Shown here one piece after another: positions 7,872 through 18,434 of a DNA stretch of 64,000 nucleotides. A program made the position numbers and the translations under genes. The DNA comes from Agrococcus casei LMG 22410 (lineage in GTDB: Bacteria; Actinomycetota; Actinomycetes; Actinomycetales; Microbacteriaceae): contig NZ_FUHU01000020.1 in assembly GCF_900163565.1 (NCBI RefSeq), positions 1 through 64,000 on the forward strand, given 5' to 3'. The notes under the pieces are model-generated. The model had not been told where the DNA came from and searched no databases. It was given only the letters and a program-made list of their open reading frames with translations. Position 1 is the first letter of the stretch; every line of letters starts with the position of its first letter.

Positions 7872-8576
7872 ATGCGACGCGTTCTTGCCCTCCCCGTAGT
7901 TGCCGTGCTGGCGCTGGTCGGATGCGCGGGAGACGACCCGAGTCCGTCGCCTTCCGAGAGCGACACGGTGATCACCGCACCTCCGCCCACGCTTGCGCCT
8001 TCGCCGACCGAAGACGAGACGCCTGCGCCCGAATTCGACGACGTTGACACGTCGGACTGGCGCGAGGCAGCCGCACAGGACGGCCGCGGAAGCCTCAAGG
8101 TGCCGCCCGGCTGGGGCTGGAACTGGGAGTACCAGACGCCCGCCGGCGTGCCCGCGGGCCAGTACCTCGACATCGTGCACCTCACGGTCGACGGCAACGA
8201 GATGATCACGCTGCAGGATTCGCAGAACCCGCCTGCACAGTGCTCCGGCGACGGCGAGGCTGTGCTGCTCGACAGTGCCGAGCTGCCGGCCGACAGCGCA
8301 TTCAGCTACGTCGCGATCGCCCTGCCGGGCGACGACGGCGTGCAGTTCGCCGCCGGGGTGATCGAGACCGATCGCATCGAGTCCGACACCTGCGGCGTCT
8401 CGTTCTTCATCCAGGACGAGCTGCCCTACATGGTCGCCACGACTGCGCTGCTGCCCGACCCCGAGCTTGACGGCAAGTGGGAGTTCGAGTCACTCGACGC
8501 CGCTCGCGACTACCTGGGCGAAGACGAGTTCGAAGTGATCCGCGCATCCCTGCTGTCGTTCCAGCCGCCCGCATAG
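7872..8576 (+). CDS. Predicted lipoprotein of unknown function
   Basis: 234 residues with a short signal peptide MRRVLALPVVAVLALVGC ending in lipobox LVGC, so it should be lipid-anchored at Cys18 on the outer face of the membrane. A Ser/Pro/Glu-rich linker (to about residue 50) precedes a globular domain containing VPPGWGWNWEYQTPAG and later two cysteines (PPAQCSGDG and ESDTCGVSF) that could form a disulfide. I do not recognise the domain. It starts 24 bases after tilS and ends 47 bases before hpt, so it probably rides in the same transcript. Confidence 0.75.
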   Translation: MRRVLALPVVAVLALVGCAGDDPSPSPSESDTVITAPPPTLAPSPTEDETPAPEFDDVDTSDWREAAAQDGRGSLKVPPGWGWNWEYQTPAGVPAGQYLDIVHLTVDGNEMITLQDSQNPPAQCSGDGEAVLLDSAELPADSAFSYVAIALPGDDGVQFAAGVIETDRIESDTCGVSFFIQDELPYMVATTALLPDPELDGKWEFESLDAARDYLGEDEFEVIRASLLSFQPPA

Positions 8577-8623
8577 CGGTACCGTTGGAACACCCCCGCA
8601 GAGCGACCCTGAGGAGCTGACCC

Positions 8624-9184
8624 ATGGAACTGGCCGACATTCGCGAAGACCTCGCAGAAGAGCTCATCAGCGAGCAGCAGCTGCACGACAAGCTCGGCGA
8701 GCTCGCGCGTCAGATCGAGACCGACTACGACGGTCGCGACATCCTGCTGGTCGGCGTTCTGCGCGGCGCAGTCATGGTCATGGCCGACCTCGCCCGCTCG
8801 CTCAGGCGCCACATCGAGATGGACTGGATGGCCGTCTCGTCATACGGCTCGGGCACCGTCTCGAGCGGTGTCGTGCGCATCCTGAAAGACCTCGACACCG
8901 ACATCTCCGGTCGTCATGTGCTGATCGTCGAAGACATCATCGACTCGGGGCTCACGCTCTCGTGGCTGCGCCAGAACCTCATCTCGCGCGGTGCCGCCAC
9001 GGTCGAGATCTGCACGATGCTGCGAAAGCCCGATGCACTCAAGGTCGAGGTCGACGTGAAGTATTGCGGCTTCGACATTCCGAACAAGTTCGTGATCGGC
9101 TACGGCCTCGACTACGCCGAGAAGTACCGCAATCTGCGAGGCGTCGGAGTGCTGGCCCCGCACGTCTACGGCGGCGAGGAATAG
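8624..9184 (+). CDS. hpt: Hypoxanthine phosphoribosyltransferase
   Basis: 186 residues with a GAGGAG site before the ATG. The PRPP-binding motif VLIVEDIIDSGLTLSWL and the flexible-loop region MDWMAVSSYGSGTVSSGVV are intact, as is KYCGFDIPNKFVIGYGLDY near the end. It salvages hypoxanthine (and guanine) to IMP/GMP with PRPP. The gene pair hpt-ftsH is widely conserved. Confidence 0.95.
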   Translation: MELADIREDLAEELISEQQLHDKLGELARQIETDYDGRDILLVGVLRGAVMVMADLARSLRRHIEMDWMAVSSYGSGTVSSGVVRILKDLDTDISGRHVLIVEDIIDSGLTLSWLRQNLISRGAATVEICTMLRKPDALKVEVDVKYCGFDIPNKFVIGYGLDYAEKYRNLRGVGVLAPHVYGGEE

Positions 9185-9261
9185 CCCGCCCGTAGCGAAC
9201 ACTCGGGCGAGACAGAGGTCTGGCCTATACATTGAGGAGTCGCTATCTGTCGAAGGTGTTC

Positions 9262-11247
<1,986 letters not shown>

Positions 11248-11257
11248 CGAGCCCCGC

Positions 11258-11833
11258 ATGAGCATCGACCGTGAGAGAGTGCAGCGCGCAGTCAGCGAGC
11301 TGCTCGCCGCCATCGGCGACGACCCTGCCCGCGACGGCCTGCACGAGACTCCGAGGCGAGTCGCTGATGCGTATGCCGAGTTCTTCAGAGGAGTGGGCAG
11401 CGACCCCGTCGAGCACCTGCGCGATTCGCTCGACGTAGGCGAGCAGACCGGCGAGGTCGTGCTGCTTCGCGACATCGAGTTCACCTCGATGTGCGAGCAC
11501 CACCTGCTGCCGTTCTCAGGCGTCGCGCACGTTGCATACCTGCCGGGCGCGAAGATCGTCGGTCTCGGTCGAATCCCTGCAGTGGTGCGCACGATCGCGG
11601 CCCGGCCCCAGATTCAGGAGCGGCTGACCGACGAGGTCGCCGACGCACTCGTGCAGGGCCTCGACCCCGCCGGAGTGCTCGTGGTCGTCGACGCCAGCCA
11701 TGGCTGCCTCGCGACAAGAGGCGCGAATCAGTCCAACGCCTCGACGGTGACGCTCGCAAGCCGAGGCTCGCTGACCGAGCCCGTCGCACGAGCCGAGCTG
11801 CTCGCGCTGATTGGGGAGCGGGTGACCCGATGA
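11258..11833 (+). CDS. folE: GTP cyclohydrolase I
   Basis: 191 residues starting at MSIDRERVQRAVSELLAAIG, ten bases after ftsH stops. The zinc-site Cys and His lie in FTSMCEHHLLPFSGVAHVAY and the second Cys in SHGCLATRG; GRIPAVVRTIA and TVTLASRG complete the family pattern. It makes 7,8-dihydroneopterin triphosphate from GTP, the first step of folate synthesis. The stop overlaps the next start (ATGA), showing translational coupling with the folP-folB fusion. Confidence 0.95.
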   Translation: MSIDRERVQRAVSELLAAIGDDPARDGLHETPRRVADAYAEFFRGVGSDPVEHLRDSLDVGEQTGEVVLLRDIEFTSMCEHHLLPFSGVAHVAYLPGAKIVGLGRIPAVVRTIAARPQIQERLTDEVADALVQGLDPAGVLVVVDASHGCLATRGANQSNASTVTLASRGSLTEPVARAELLALIGERVTR

Positions 11834-13011
11834 CTGAAGTCTGGGGCATCCTGAACGTCACGCCAGACTCGTTCAGCGACGGCGGACGCTACGTCGACGC
11901 AGGCGCCGCGATCGCACACGCCAGACGGATGCGCGCACAGGGTGCAGACGTCATCGACATCGGCGGCGAGTCCACCAGGCCCGGTGCGACTCCTCTGAGC
12001 GCAGCCGACGAACTGGATCGCATTCTTCCGGTGGTGCGTGCTCTCGTCGACGAGGGCATCCGCGTCTCTGTCGACACCGTGCACGCGACGACCGCGAAGG
12101 CCGTGATCGACGCCGGTGCCGAGATCATCAACGACATCACTGCGGGCGAGCACGACCCCGAGATGCTCGCGACCGTCGCTGCGACCGACGCGCGCATCGT
12201 GCTGATGCATTCGCGCGGACTCGATGTGCTGGTCGACACAGGCTACGACGACGTCGTGACCGAAGTGCTCGAGCATCTGATCGAGCGCGTCGGCGCTGCC
12301 GAAGCCGCGGGAATCAGCATCGACCGGATCATCGTCGACCCGGGCTTCGGATTCTCGAAGGACGCACACGACAACTGGCGCCTGCTGGCTGGCATGCGAC
12401 GCCTGCGGAGCCTCGGCCTGCCGATTCTCGTCGGCACGAGCCGCAAGCGGTTTCTCGGCGACGTGCTGCCCGAGGGGGCGGATGCGACCGAGCGCGATGC
12501 GGCGACGGCCGCCACCAGCATGCTCGCCGCCCAGCTCGGCGCTCACGCAGTGCGCGTGCACGATGTCGCGTCGACCGTCGCGGCCATTCGCGTGCAGCAC
12601 CTCGTCGAAGAAGCAGCTGATGATCACGTCGACAACGACGTCGCGATTCGCATCGAGGGCGTTCGCGCCTACGGATTCCACGGTGTGCTCGCAGCAGAGC
12701 GCGCAGTGGGCCAGGAGTTCGTCGTCGACGTTGACCTGTCGGGCCGGTTCGGGCGTGCTGTCGAGAGCGACGCGCTCGCCGACACCGTCAACTACGCCGA
12801 GATCGCCCAGAAGGTGGTCAGTGTGGTCGAGGGCGAACCCGTCGACTTGATCGAAGCGCTCGCCGGCCGCATCGCAGACGCGTGTGCCGCGCTTCCGCTC
12901 GTCGATGCCGCCCACGTCACCGTGCACAAGCCGAATGCCCCTGTCGGAGTGCCGTTCGGGGATGTCGCAGTCAGCGTCAGCCGTCTCAACGAGGCAGACT
13001 GGACACTGTGA
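11830..13011 (+). CDS. folP-folB: Dihydropteroate synthase fused to dihydroneopterin aldolase
   Basis: 393 residues in one uninterrupted frame. Residues 1-265 are dihydropteroate synthase: WGILNVTPDSFSDGG, DVIDIGGESTRPGA, IINDITAG, IIVDPGFGFSK and ILVGTSRKRFLG are the pterin and pABA motifs. After a linker (HLVEEAADDHVDNDVA) residues about 272-393 are a complete dihydroneopterin aldolase: VRAYGFHGVLAAERAVGQEF, DTVNYAEIA and VDLIEALAGRIADACA, with the catalytic lysine in TVHKPNAP. DHNA normally precedes HPPK as a separate protein, so this enzyme joins step 3 of the pterin branch to the final condensation, while the HPPK step between them is the next gene. It starts with an ATGA overlap on folE and ends with a GTGA overlap on folK. 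Confidence 0.93.
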   Translation: MTEVWGILNVTPDSFSDGGRYVDAGAAIAHARRMRAQGADVIDIGGESTRPGATPLSAADELDRILPVVRALVDEGIRVSVDTVHATTAKAVIDAGAEIINDITAGEHDPEMLATVAATDARIVLMHSRGLDVLVDTGYDDVVTEVLEHLIERVGAAEAAGISIDRIIVDPGFGFSKDAHDNWRLLAGMRRLRSLGLPILVGTSRKRFLGDVLPEGADATERDAATAATSMLAAQLGAHAVRVHDVASTVAAIRVQHLVEEAADDHVDNDVAIRIEGVRAYGFHGVLAAERAVGQEFVVDVDLSGRFGRAVESDALADTVNYAEIAQKVVSVVEGEPVDLIEALAGRIADACAALPLVDAAHVTVHKPNAPVGVPFGDVAVSVSRLNEADWTL

Positions 13012-13520
13012 CGGAGTTCCACCTGGTGGTAGAGCGAGAGGCAGTGCTGTCGTTCGGCGCGAACCTCGGCGACCGCGCTGCCACGATCGAGCGCGCCATG
13101 CTGCTGCTCGAGCGCATGGACGGCATCAGGGTGCGCGCCAAGAGCGACCTCTGGGAGTCGCCCGCCTGGAAGCCCGACAGCGTCGGCGACGCCCCCGACT
13201 ACGTCAACACGATCGTCATCATCGGCACGACGCTCAGCCCCGACGAGCTGCTGCAGGCGGCCAACGCCCTGGAAGACGCGTTCGGCCGCACCCGCTCTGA
13301 GCGCTACGGCGACCGCACGCTCGACGTCGACATCATCGCCTTCGAAGGCGTGCAGCAGACGACCGAACGGCTGACGCTGCCGCATCCGCTGGCGCACACC
13401 CGGCAGTTCGTGCTGCAGCCGTGGGTCGAGCTGCAGCCTGACGCGCAGCTCGCCGGCCACGGCTCGGTCGCCGAGCTCGCCGAGTATGCTGACGGCGACG
13501 TGTGGCGGTATCGCCCGTGA
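13008..13520 (+). CDS. folK: 6-hydroxymethyl-7,8-dihydropterin pyrophosphokinase
   Basis: 170 residues from a GTG that overlaps the stop of folP-folB by four bases. HPPK motifs are present: LSFGANLGDR near the start, YVNTIVIIGT, and the signature GDRTLDVDIIAF with the magnesium-binding aspartates, followed by LPHPLAHTRQFVLQPW. It transfers pyrophosphate from ATP to 6-hydroxymethyl-dihydropterin, making the direct substrate of dihydropteroate synthase. Confidence 0.95.
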   Translation: MTEFHLVVEREAVLSFGANLGDRAATIERAMLLLERMDGIRVRAKSDLWESPAWKPDSVGDAPDYVNTIVIIGTTLSPDELLQAANALEDAFGRTRSERYGDRTLDVDIIAFEGVQQTTERLTLPHPLAHTRQFVLQPWVELQPDAQLAGHGSVAELAEYADGDVWRYRP

Positions 13521-13990
13521 ACAGAATGAGCCCTGGCGTGATCGCCGCGGTCTCTCTGGTCGCGGTGCTTGCCGGACTCGCGCTCAATCTGCTGCTGGTC
13601 GGCAGCGGCCGGGCGGCGATGCTTCCGTCGTTCACGTTCGGCATCTCGTGCGCTGCGCTCGGAGCCGCGATCCTGGCGCTGGCCGCTCCGGTTCGCGGTG
13701 CTGCGAAGGGCAGTCGGCGCATCGACTTCAAGTACGCGCTGGCGGTGCTCGCCGCAGCCAAGGCCGGCATCGTCGTGGGTGCGCTCATGGGCGGCTACGC
13801 GCTCGGAGCGCTGGCATTCGTGCTGACGAGACCGGTGACCGTGGGAGAAACCGTGGTGCACCTTGCGATCGCCGCAATCGGAGGGGTCGCACTGGCCGTC
13901 TGTGGCATCATTGCCGAGGGATGGTGCAAGCTGCCTCCCGAAGACGACGAGCAGGCAGATGAGCGAAAGCCGTCGCTGGGATACCAGTGA
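13517..13990 (+). CDS. DUF3180 membrane protein
   Basis: About 157 residues; the GTG at 13517 overlaps the folK stop (GTGA), while the ATG at 13526 is an alternative. Four TM helices: VIAAVSLVAVLAGLALNLLL, FTFGISCAALGAAILALA, AVLAAAKAGIVVGALMGGYA with ALGALAFVL, and HLAIAAIGGVALAVCGIIA. This is the actinobacterial DUF3180 family, regularly found directly after folK. Its function is unknown; translational coupling suggests a link with the folate operon or merely shared expression. Confidence 0.85.
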   Translation: MNRMSPGVIAAVSLVAVLAGLALNLLLVGSGRAAMLPSFTFGISCAALGAAILALAAPVRGAAKGSRRIDFKYALAVLAAAKAGIVVGALMGGYALGALAFVLTRPVTVGETVVHLAIAAIGGVALAVCGIIAEGWCKLPPEDDEQADERKPSLGYQ

Positions 13991-14008
13991 TCGCGACGAG
14001 GAGTGACC

Positions 14009-14500
14009 GTGAGCGACAGGATCGAAATCGCAGCCGAGTGGGAGCGCGTTGAGCCCCGGTACCTCTGGGTGCAGCTGATCTCGACCATCATCGGCGGGGT
14101 AGTGCTGATGGCGATCGTGGGCGTCATCCTGTTCTTCGCGACAAGCCAGAACTGGCTCGCGATCGGCCTGAGCGTCGGGGGGATCTTCGTGCTGACCCTC
14201 ATCAACGCGATCTTCTCGTTCTTCAGAACTCGCACACTCGGCTACGTGCAGCGCCAGGACGACTTCATGATGCGGCAGGGCATGATGTTCCGCCGATTCG
14301 TAGCAGTGCCATACGGCCGACTGCAGATCGTCGACATCGAGCAGGGCCCCATCGAGCGAATGTTCGGACTCAAGAAGCTCAAGTTCGTCACGGCCGCTGC
14401 CACGAGCGGCGTCGTGCTGCCTGGCCTCAGCGCCGCGCGCGCCGAATCGCTGCGCGACGAGCTGGTCGCCTCGGCCGAGACCCGGAGAGCCGGGCTCTAG
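14009..14500 (+). CDS. PH domain-containing membrane protein (bPH2/DUF304), short
   Basis: 163 residues from a GTG with GAGGAG five bases upstream. Two adjacent TM helices (about 20-70: LISTIIGGVVLMAIVGVILF and LAIGLSVGGIFVLTLINAIF) are followed by a bacterial PH domain with MMRQGMMFRRFVAVPYGRLQ and FGLKKLKFVTAAATSGV. This is the YdbS type. YdbS and YdbT are paired in many Gram-positives and are linked in Bacillus to resistance to bacteriocin-like peptides, although the mechanism is unsettled. The stop overlaps the next start by one base (TAGTG). Confidence 0.85.
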   Translation: MSDRIEIAAEWERVEPRYLWVQLISTIIGGVVLMAIVGVILFFATSQNWLAIGLSVGGIFVLTLINAIFSFFRTRTLGYVQRQDDFMMRQGMMFRRFVAVPYGRLQIVDIEQGPIERMFGLKKLKFVTAAATSGVVLPGLSAARAESLRDELVASAETRRAGL

Positions 14501-16410
14501 TGTCGACACCCACACCTCCCAACGACTGGAACGGGCAGGCTCAGCCGCCCGCACATCCGTCGCCCGGTGCCCCGAACCCGGGTGTCTCGCAGCAGACGCA
14601 CCAAGACGCCAAGAACCTCTCAGACGGCGAATGGCACCGCATGCACCCGCTCACTCCGCTGCTGCGCGGTGGGCTGACGCTGCTGGTGTTCATCGGAGTC
14701 CTGATCGCCTGGGGACGCGACCGCATCATCGGCTGGTTCTTTCCCGACGCATACGGCTACTACGAAGACGACCCCATCACGATGCTGCTCGAGTCGGGCT
14801 GGCTCATCGCGGCGATCGCTGCGGTCGTCGTCATCCTGATCCTCTGCGTCGTCGGCTTCTATGTCTCGTATCGAATGCGCACGTTCCGCATCACGGGCGA
14901 TGTGGTCGAGCTGCGCGAAGGCATTCTCAACCGCAAGCACCGGCGTGCGCCCCTCGGCCGCATTCAGAGCATCGAGATGCAGAAGCCGTGGCTCGCGCGC
15001 ATCTTCGGGCTCGCCAAGCTCGAGATCGAGCAGGCGTCGAGCGACGGCAAAGTCGAGCTCTCGTTTCTCAAGGCCGATCTCGCGACCGCACTGCGCGGCG
15101 AGATTCTGCACCGCGCATCCGGTCGCAAGCGCGAAGAGGGGCAGGCGACTCCGCAGGGTCAGATGGCTCCGCAGGGGCACACAAGCGGATTCTCGCAGCA
15201 GCCGGGTGCGCACGCCGGGTTCGTCGGCGGGGTGCGCAATGAGTTTCTCAACCCCGAGGCCGACCTCCAGCAGCAGGAGCACCAGCTCGTCAGCATGCAC
15301 GCTGGCCGCCTGATCGCATCGTCGTTTCTGAACTTCCTGCCGTGGGCGGTGTTCCTGACGATCGCCATCATCGTGATCGTGGTCGCCACGGGCGAATGGC
15401 TCATTCTGCTCGGGTTCGTGCCGACTGCCATCATCACCGTCGTCGCGGTGTTCGGACAGCTCATCGGGCAGCTGAGGTTCTCGGTGGCGAGCACCGTCAA
15501 CGGCATTCGCGTCTCGCGCGGGCTCGCGTCGGTGACGAGCGAGACGATTCCTCCCGGGCGCATCTTCTCGATCACGGTCACGCAGCCGATGATGTGGCGC
15601 CCGTTCGGGTGGTGGAAGGTCAGCTACGGCCGCGCCACGATGCCGACGGCCAGCTCGAACGGCAACAGCCAGGCGAGCCTCGGCACGGTGCTGCTTCCGG
15701 TCGGCAACCGCGCCGACGTCGAAGCAATCCTGCGGCTGGTCATCTCGCCCGATCGGGTTCCGTTCGTCATGCACGAGGCGCTCGAGGGTTCGCGCGGCAT
15801 CGAGGCCGGGTTCATCACCTCGCCCAAGCGCGCTCGGGCATTCCGCTGGTTCTCGCTGAAGCGCAACGGCATGCACGCCAACGACGAGCTGTTCGTGCTG
15901 CGCAAGGGGCGCATCTGGCGCACCGTCAACATCGTGCCGGCCGCTCGCGTGCAGTCGGTGTCGATCTCGCAGGGCCCGATCTACGGACTCGCGAAGCTGG
16001 CTCGAGTGCAGTTCCACACCGTCGGCCTGCTCGGCCTGATGAGCCTCGGCGCGATGGATCAGAACGATGTCAACGTCATCTTCGGCCACGCGAACACGAC
16101 CGTGCGAGGAGCCATGGTGAGCGACAAGTCCGAGACCTGGGGCAGCGACGGCGAGGCTGCGAAGCCCGCGTTCGACGGGCCGCCGCCGAGCCCGGCATAC
16201 GCAGTCGCTCCCGAGACGCTGCAGCACCTGCAGCCTCCGGCCGGGCCGCCTATGGGCGCGCGCATCGTGCAGACGGGCCCGCCCGCGCATCCGTCTGCTT
16301 CGCAGCCGCCGCAGGCTGACCCCAACCGCTGGACGCAGTTCTCGCCCGGTGCTCAGCAGACTGGCGACCAGTTCGGCGACCAGCAGAGCGACTACCAGGA
16401 CGGCCGCTAG
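14500..16410 (+). CDS. PH domain-containing membrane protein (YdbT-like), long
   Basis: 636 residues. After a Pro/Gln-rich cytoplasmic N-terminus (1-45) two TM helices near 60-130 precede a first PH-like repeat (VVELREGILNRKHRRAPLGR). A second TM pair at about 270-320 (NFLPWAVFLTIAIIVIVVAT) precedes a second repeat (RGLASVTSETIPPGRIFSIT) and a third PH-like unit near 440-540 (ELFVLRKGRIWRTVNIVPAA). The last 90 residues are a disordered Pro/Gln tail. This is the multi-repeat partner of the short PH protein just upstream, and the one-base overlap implies equal synthesis. The two probably form a membrane complex. Confidence 0.85.
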   Translation: MSTPTPPNDWNGQAQPPAHPSPGAPNPGVSQQTHQDAKNLSDGEWHRMHPLTPLLRGGLTLLVFIGVLIAWGRDRIIGWFFPDAYGYYEDDPITMLLESGWLIAAIAAVVVILILCVVGFYVSYRMRTFRITGDVVELREGILNRKHRRAPLGRIQSIEMQKPWLARIFGLAKLEIEQASSDGKVELSFLKADLATALRGEILHRASGRKREEGQATPQGQMAPQGHTSGFSQQPGAHAGFVGGVRNEFLNPEADLQQQEHQLVSMHAGRLIASSFLNFLPWAVFLTIAIIVIVVATGEWLILLGFVPTAIITVVAVFGQLIGQLRFSVASTVNGIRVSRGLASVTSETIPPGRIFSITVTQPMMWRPFGWWKVSYGRATMPTASSNGNSQASLGTVLLPVGNRADVEAILRLVISPDRVPFVMHEALEGSRGIEAGFITSPKRARAFRWFSLKRNGMHANDELFVLRKGRIWRTVNIVPAARVQSVSISQGPIYGLAKLARVQFHTVGLLGLMSLGAMDQNDVNVIFGHANTTVRGAMVSDKSETWGSDGEAAKPAFDGPPPSPAYAVAPETLQHLQPPAGPPMGARIVQTGPPAHPSASQPPQADPNRWTQFSPGAQQTGDQFGDQQSDYQDGR

Positions 16411-17100
16411 ATGCAGCCCGGACGCCTCGGCGTCGGCATCATCGGCGCCGGCCGCGTCGGACCGGTGCTCGGTGCTGCCCTTGCGGGCGTCGGGCACTCG
16501 CTCGTCGGCGTGCATGCCATCAGCGAAGACGGCTGGGAGCGTGTCGAGGCACTCATGCCGGATGCGCCGCTGCTCGATGTGCCGACGATTCTCGAGCGCA
16601 GCGAGCTCGTCGTGCTCGCGGTGCCGCGCGACCAGCTCGAGCAGCTCGTGGCGGGCCTCGCCGAAGCCGGCCTCTGGCAGCCGGGGCAGCTCGTGCTGCA
16701 CACCGACGCGTCGTTCGGCACCCAGGTGCTCGAGCCTGCCCGGCTGCAGGGGGCGATTCCGCTCGCCGTGCACCCGGCGATGACGTTCACCGGCACCTCG
16801 ATCGACCTGCAGCAGCTGCTCTTCTCGTCGTTCGCCGTCACTGCGCCGGCGGCCGTGCTGCCGATCGCGCAGGCGCTCGCGGTCGAGCTCGGCGCTGAGC
16901 CGGTTGTGATCGAAGAGGGCGACCGGCCCGCCTACGCCGAGGCGATTGCGACGGCGACCGAGTTCAGCGACTCGATCGTGTCGCAGTCGGCGCGGATGCT
17001 CGCTCAGCTCGGCGTCGAGAGGCCCGGCCGCGTGCTGGGCCAGGTGGTGCGCTCGAGCGTCGAAGCCGCGCTCTCGCGCAACTACGACGCCGAGCAGTAG
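16411..17100 (+). CDS. Rossmann-like / DUF2520 domain protein
   Basis: 229 residues starting directly after the previous stop. The N-terminal NAD(P)-binding loop is VGIIGAGRVGPVLGAALAG (about 6-25), followed by LVVLAVPRDQLEQLV. The C-terminal helical domain (AYAEAIATATEFSDSIVSQS) is DUF2520. The family resembles ketopantoate reductase or pyrroline-carboxylate reductase, and the gene nearly always precedes panC in actinobacteria. A role in pantothenate synthesis is therefore plausible but not demonstrated. Confidence 0.88.
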   Translation: MQPGRLGVGIIGAGRVGPVLGAALAGVGHSLVGVHAISEDGWERVEALMPDAPLLDVPTILERSELVVLAVPRDQLEQLVAGLAEAGLWQPGQLVLHTDASFGTQVLEPARLQGAIPLAVHPAMTFTGTSIDLQQLLFSSFAVTAPAAVLPIAQALAVELGAEPVVIEEGDRPAYAEAIATATEFSDSIVSQSARMLAQLGVERPGRVLGQVVRSSVEAALSRNYDAEQ

Positions 17101-17134
17101 GGGCTGTGCCGAGCACCTGCCGGGCGGCAATACG

Positions 17135-17992
17135 ATGGAAGGCGTGCTTACGACTCTGACGCGCATCCGCGAACTCCGTGAAGCCCTCGACGCCGAGCGG
17201 GCTGCCGGCAAGACGATCGCCCTCGTTCCCACGATGGGCGCGCTGCACGAAGGGCATCTGGCGCTCGTTCGCGAGGCGGCTGAGCGAGCAGACATCGTTG
17301 TCGCCTCGGTGTTCGTGAACCCCATGCAGTTCGGCGAGGCGAGCGACCTCGAGGCGTATCCGAGAACGCTCGACGCCGACGTCGCACAGCTCGAAGAGCT
17401 CGGTGTCAGCCTGGTCTTCGCGCCGACTGTCGATGAGATGTACCCCGACGGCAAGTCTGAGACCGTCGTGCAGGCGGGTGCTGTCGGGTTTCTGTACGAA
17501 GGCCGCAGCCGCCCCGGCCACTTCGACGGCGTGCTGACGGTGGTGTCGAAGCTGTTCCACATCGTGCACCCCGACGTCGCGGTGTTCGGCGAGAAGGACG
17601 CCCAGCAACTGTTTCTCGTCAAGCGCATGGTGCGCGACCTCAACATGCCCGTCGAGATCGTCGGCGTGCCGACCGAGCGCGAAGACAGCGGGCTCGCCCT
17701 CTCGAGCCGCAACGGCCGCATTGAGCCGTCGCGAAAGGCGGATGCGCTGGTGCTGAGCCAGGCGTTGCGGGCAGCCAGCCGCTCGGCAGATCAGGGGGTC
17801 GAGGCGATGCTCAGTGCGGCGCAGGGCGTCGTGCAGTCAGACAGCGGGGTGTCGCTCGACTACCTCGCAGCCGTCGACCCCGAGACATTCCGCGCGATCC
17901 CCGACAACCACAGGGGACCAGCCCGCGTCATCATCGCCGCTCGCGTTGGCGACGTGCGGCTGATCGACAACACCATGGTGAGCGTCGACTGA
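17135..17992 (+). CDS. panC: Pantothenate synthetase
   Basis: 285 residues. The nucleotidyltransferase motif VPTMGALHEGHLALV, the pantoate-binding VFVNPMQFGEASDLEAYPRT and the loops FYEGRSRPGHF-like (here LYEGRSRPGHFDGV), FGEKDAQQLFLVKRMV and GLALSSRNGR are intact. It joins pantoate and beta-alanine using ATP to make pantothenate. The ATG at 17135 is used because the GTG at 17144 has its purine-rich stretch too close. A 34-bp gap separates it from the DUF2520 gene. Confidence 0.95.
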   Translation: MEGVLTTLTRIRELREALDAERAAGKTIALVPTMGALHEGHLALVREAAERADIVVASVFVNPMQFGEASDLEAYPRTLDADVAQLEELGVSLVFAPTVDEMYPDGKSETVVQAGAVGFLYEGRSRPGHFDGVLTVVSKLFHIVHPDVAVFGEKDAQQLFLVKRMVRDLNMPVEIVGVPTEREDSGLALSSRNGRIEPSRKADALVLSQALRAASRSADQGVEAMLSAAQGVVQSDSGVSLDYLAAVDPETFRAIPDNHRGPARVIIAARVGDVRLIDNTMVSVD

Positions 17993-18002
17993 GCTGACCA
18001 GT

Positions 18003-18344
18003 TCAGCGGCGTCGGCGCGGCTTCGATCGCGTGCGGCGACTGGGCTTCGAGCGCCTCGACGACCTGACGCTGCGGCGCGGCCGCGACCTGGATGACGAGT
18101 TGCGGCGCTCGCGTCGGCGACGGCGCCGGCGGTCATCGATCCCGTCGCTGCTGCGCCCGCGTGCCATGCCGCCCGGAAGCAGCAGCCTGCTCCAGGCGAT
18201 CAGCAGGCCGCCGACTGTCAGCACCACCAGCCAGGTGCCGCGAACCGAATCCTGCTCCCACGTTCCCTCGAAGAGGATCGTCGCCAGGGGGACGGCGCCC
18301 GCGAAGAAGGCGAGTGTTCCGACGATTCCGAGGGCGTTGCGCAT
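18003..18344 (-). CDS. Small membrane protein with Arg/Ser-rich tail
   Basis: 113 residues beginning MRNALGIVGTLAFFAGAVPL; no Shine-Dalgarno sequence precedes the ATG, so the mRNA may be leaderless. Two TM helices (4-24 and about 38-58) are followed by a roughly 45-residue cytoplasmic tail of almost only Arg, Ser and Lys (for example DDRRRRRRRERRNSSSRSRP). Such a tail could bind nucleic acid, anionic lipid or a negatively charged partner; this is inference. It is convergent with panC (10-bp gap) and divergent from lysS. The family is not recognised. Confidence 0.65.
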   Translation of the reverse strand: MRNALGIVGTLAFFAGAVPLATILFEGTWEQDSVRGTWLVVLTVGGLLIAWSRLLLPGGMARGRSSDGIDDRRRRRRRERRNSSSRSRPRRSVRSSRRSKPSRRTRSKPRRRR

Positions 18345-18434
18345 GAGGGGGAGCGTAGCCGACCGCCTGCAGAGCCTTCTGGACGACACCCGACAGGGCC
18401 ACCGCATCCGCCGACTCTCGATAGGCTTGAGGGC

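Noticed and set aside
14620-17721. 1033-codon open frame antisense to the PH-domain, DUF2520 and panC genes
   Set aside because: It spans several well-supported genes on the other strand and reads as Arg/Ala/Asp-rich nonsense; a shadow of codon bias.
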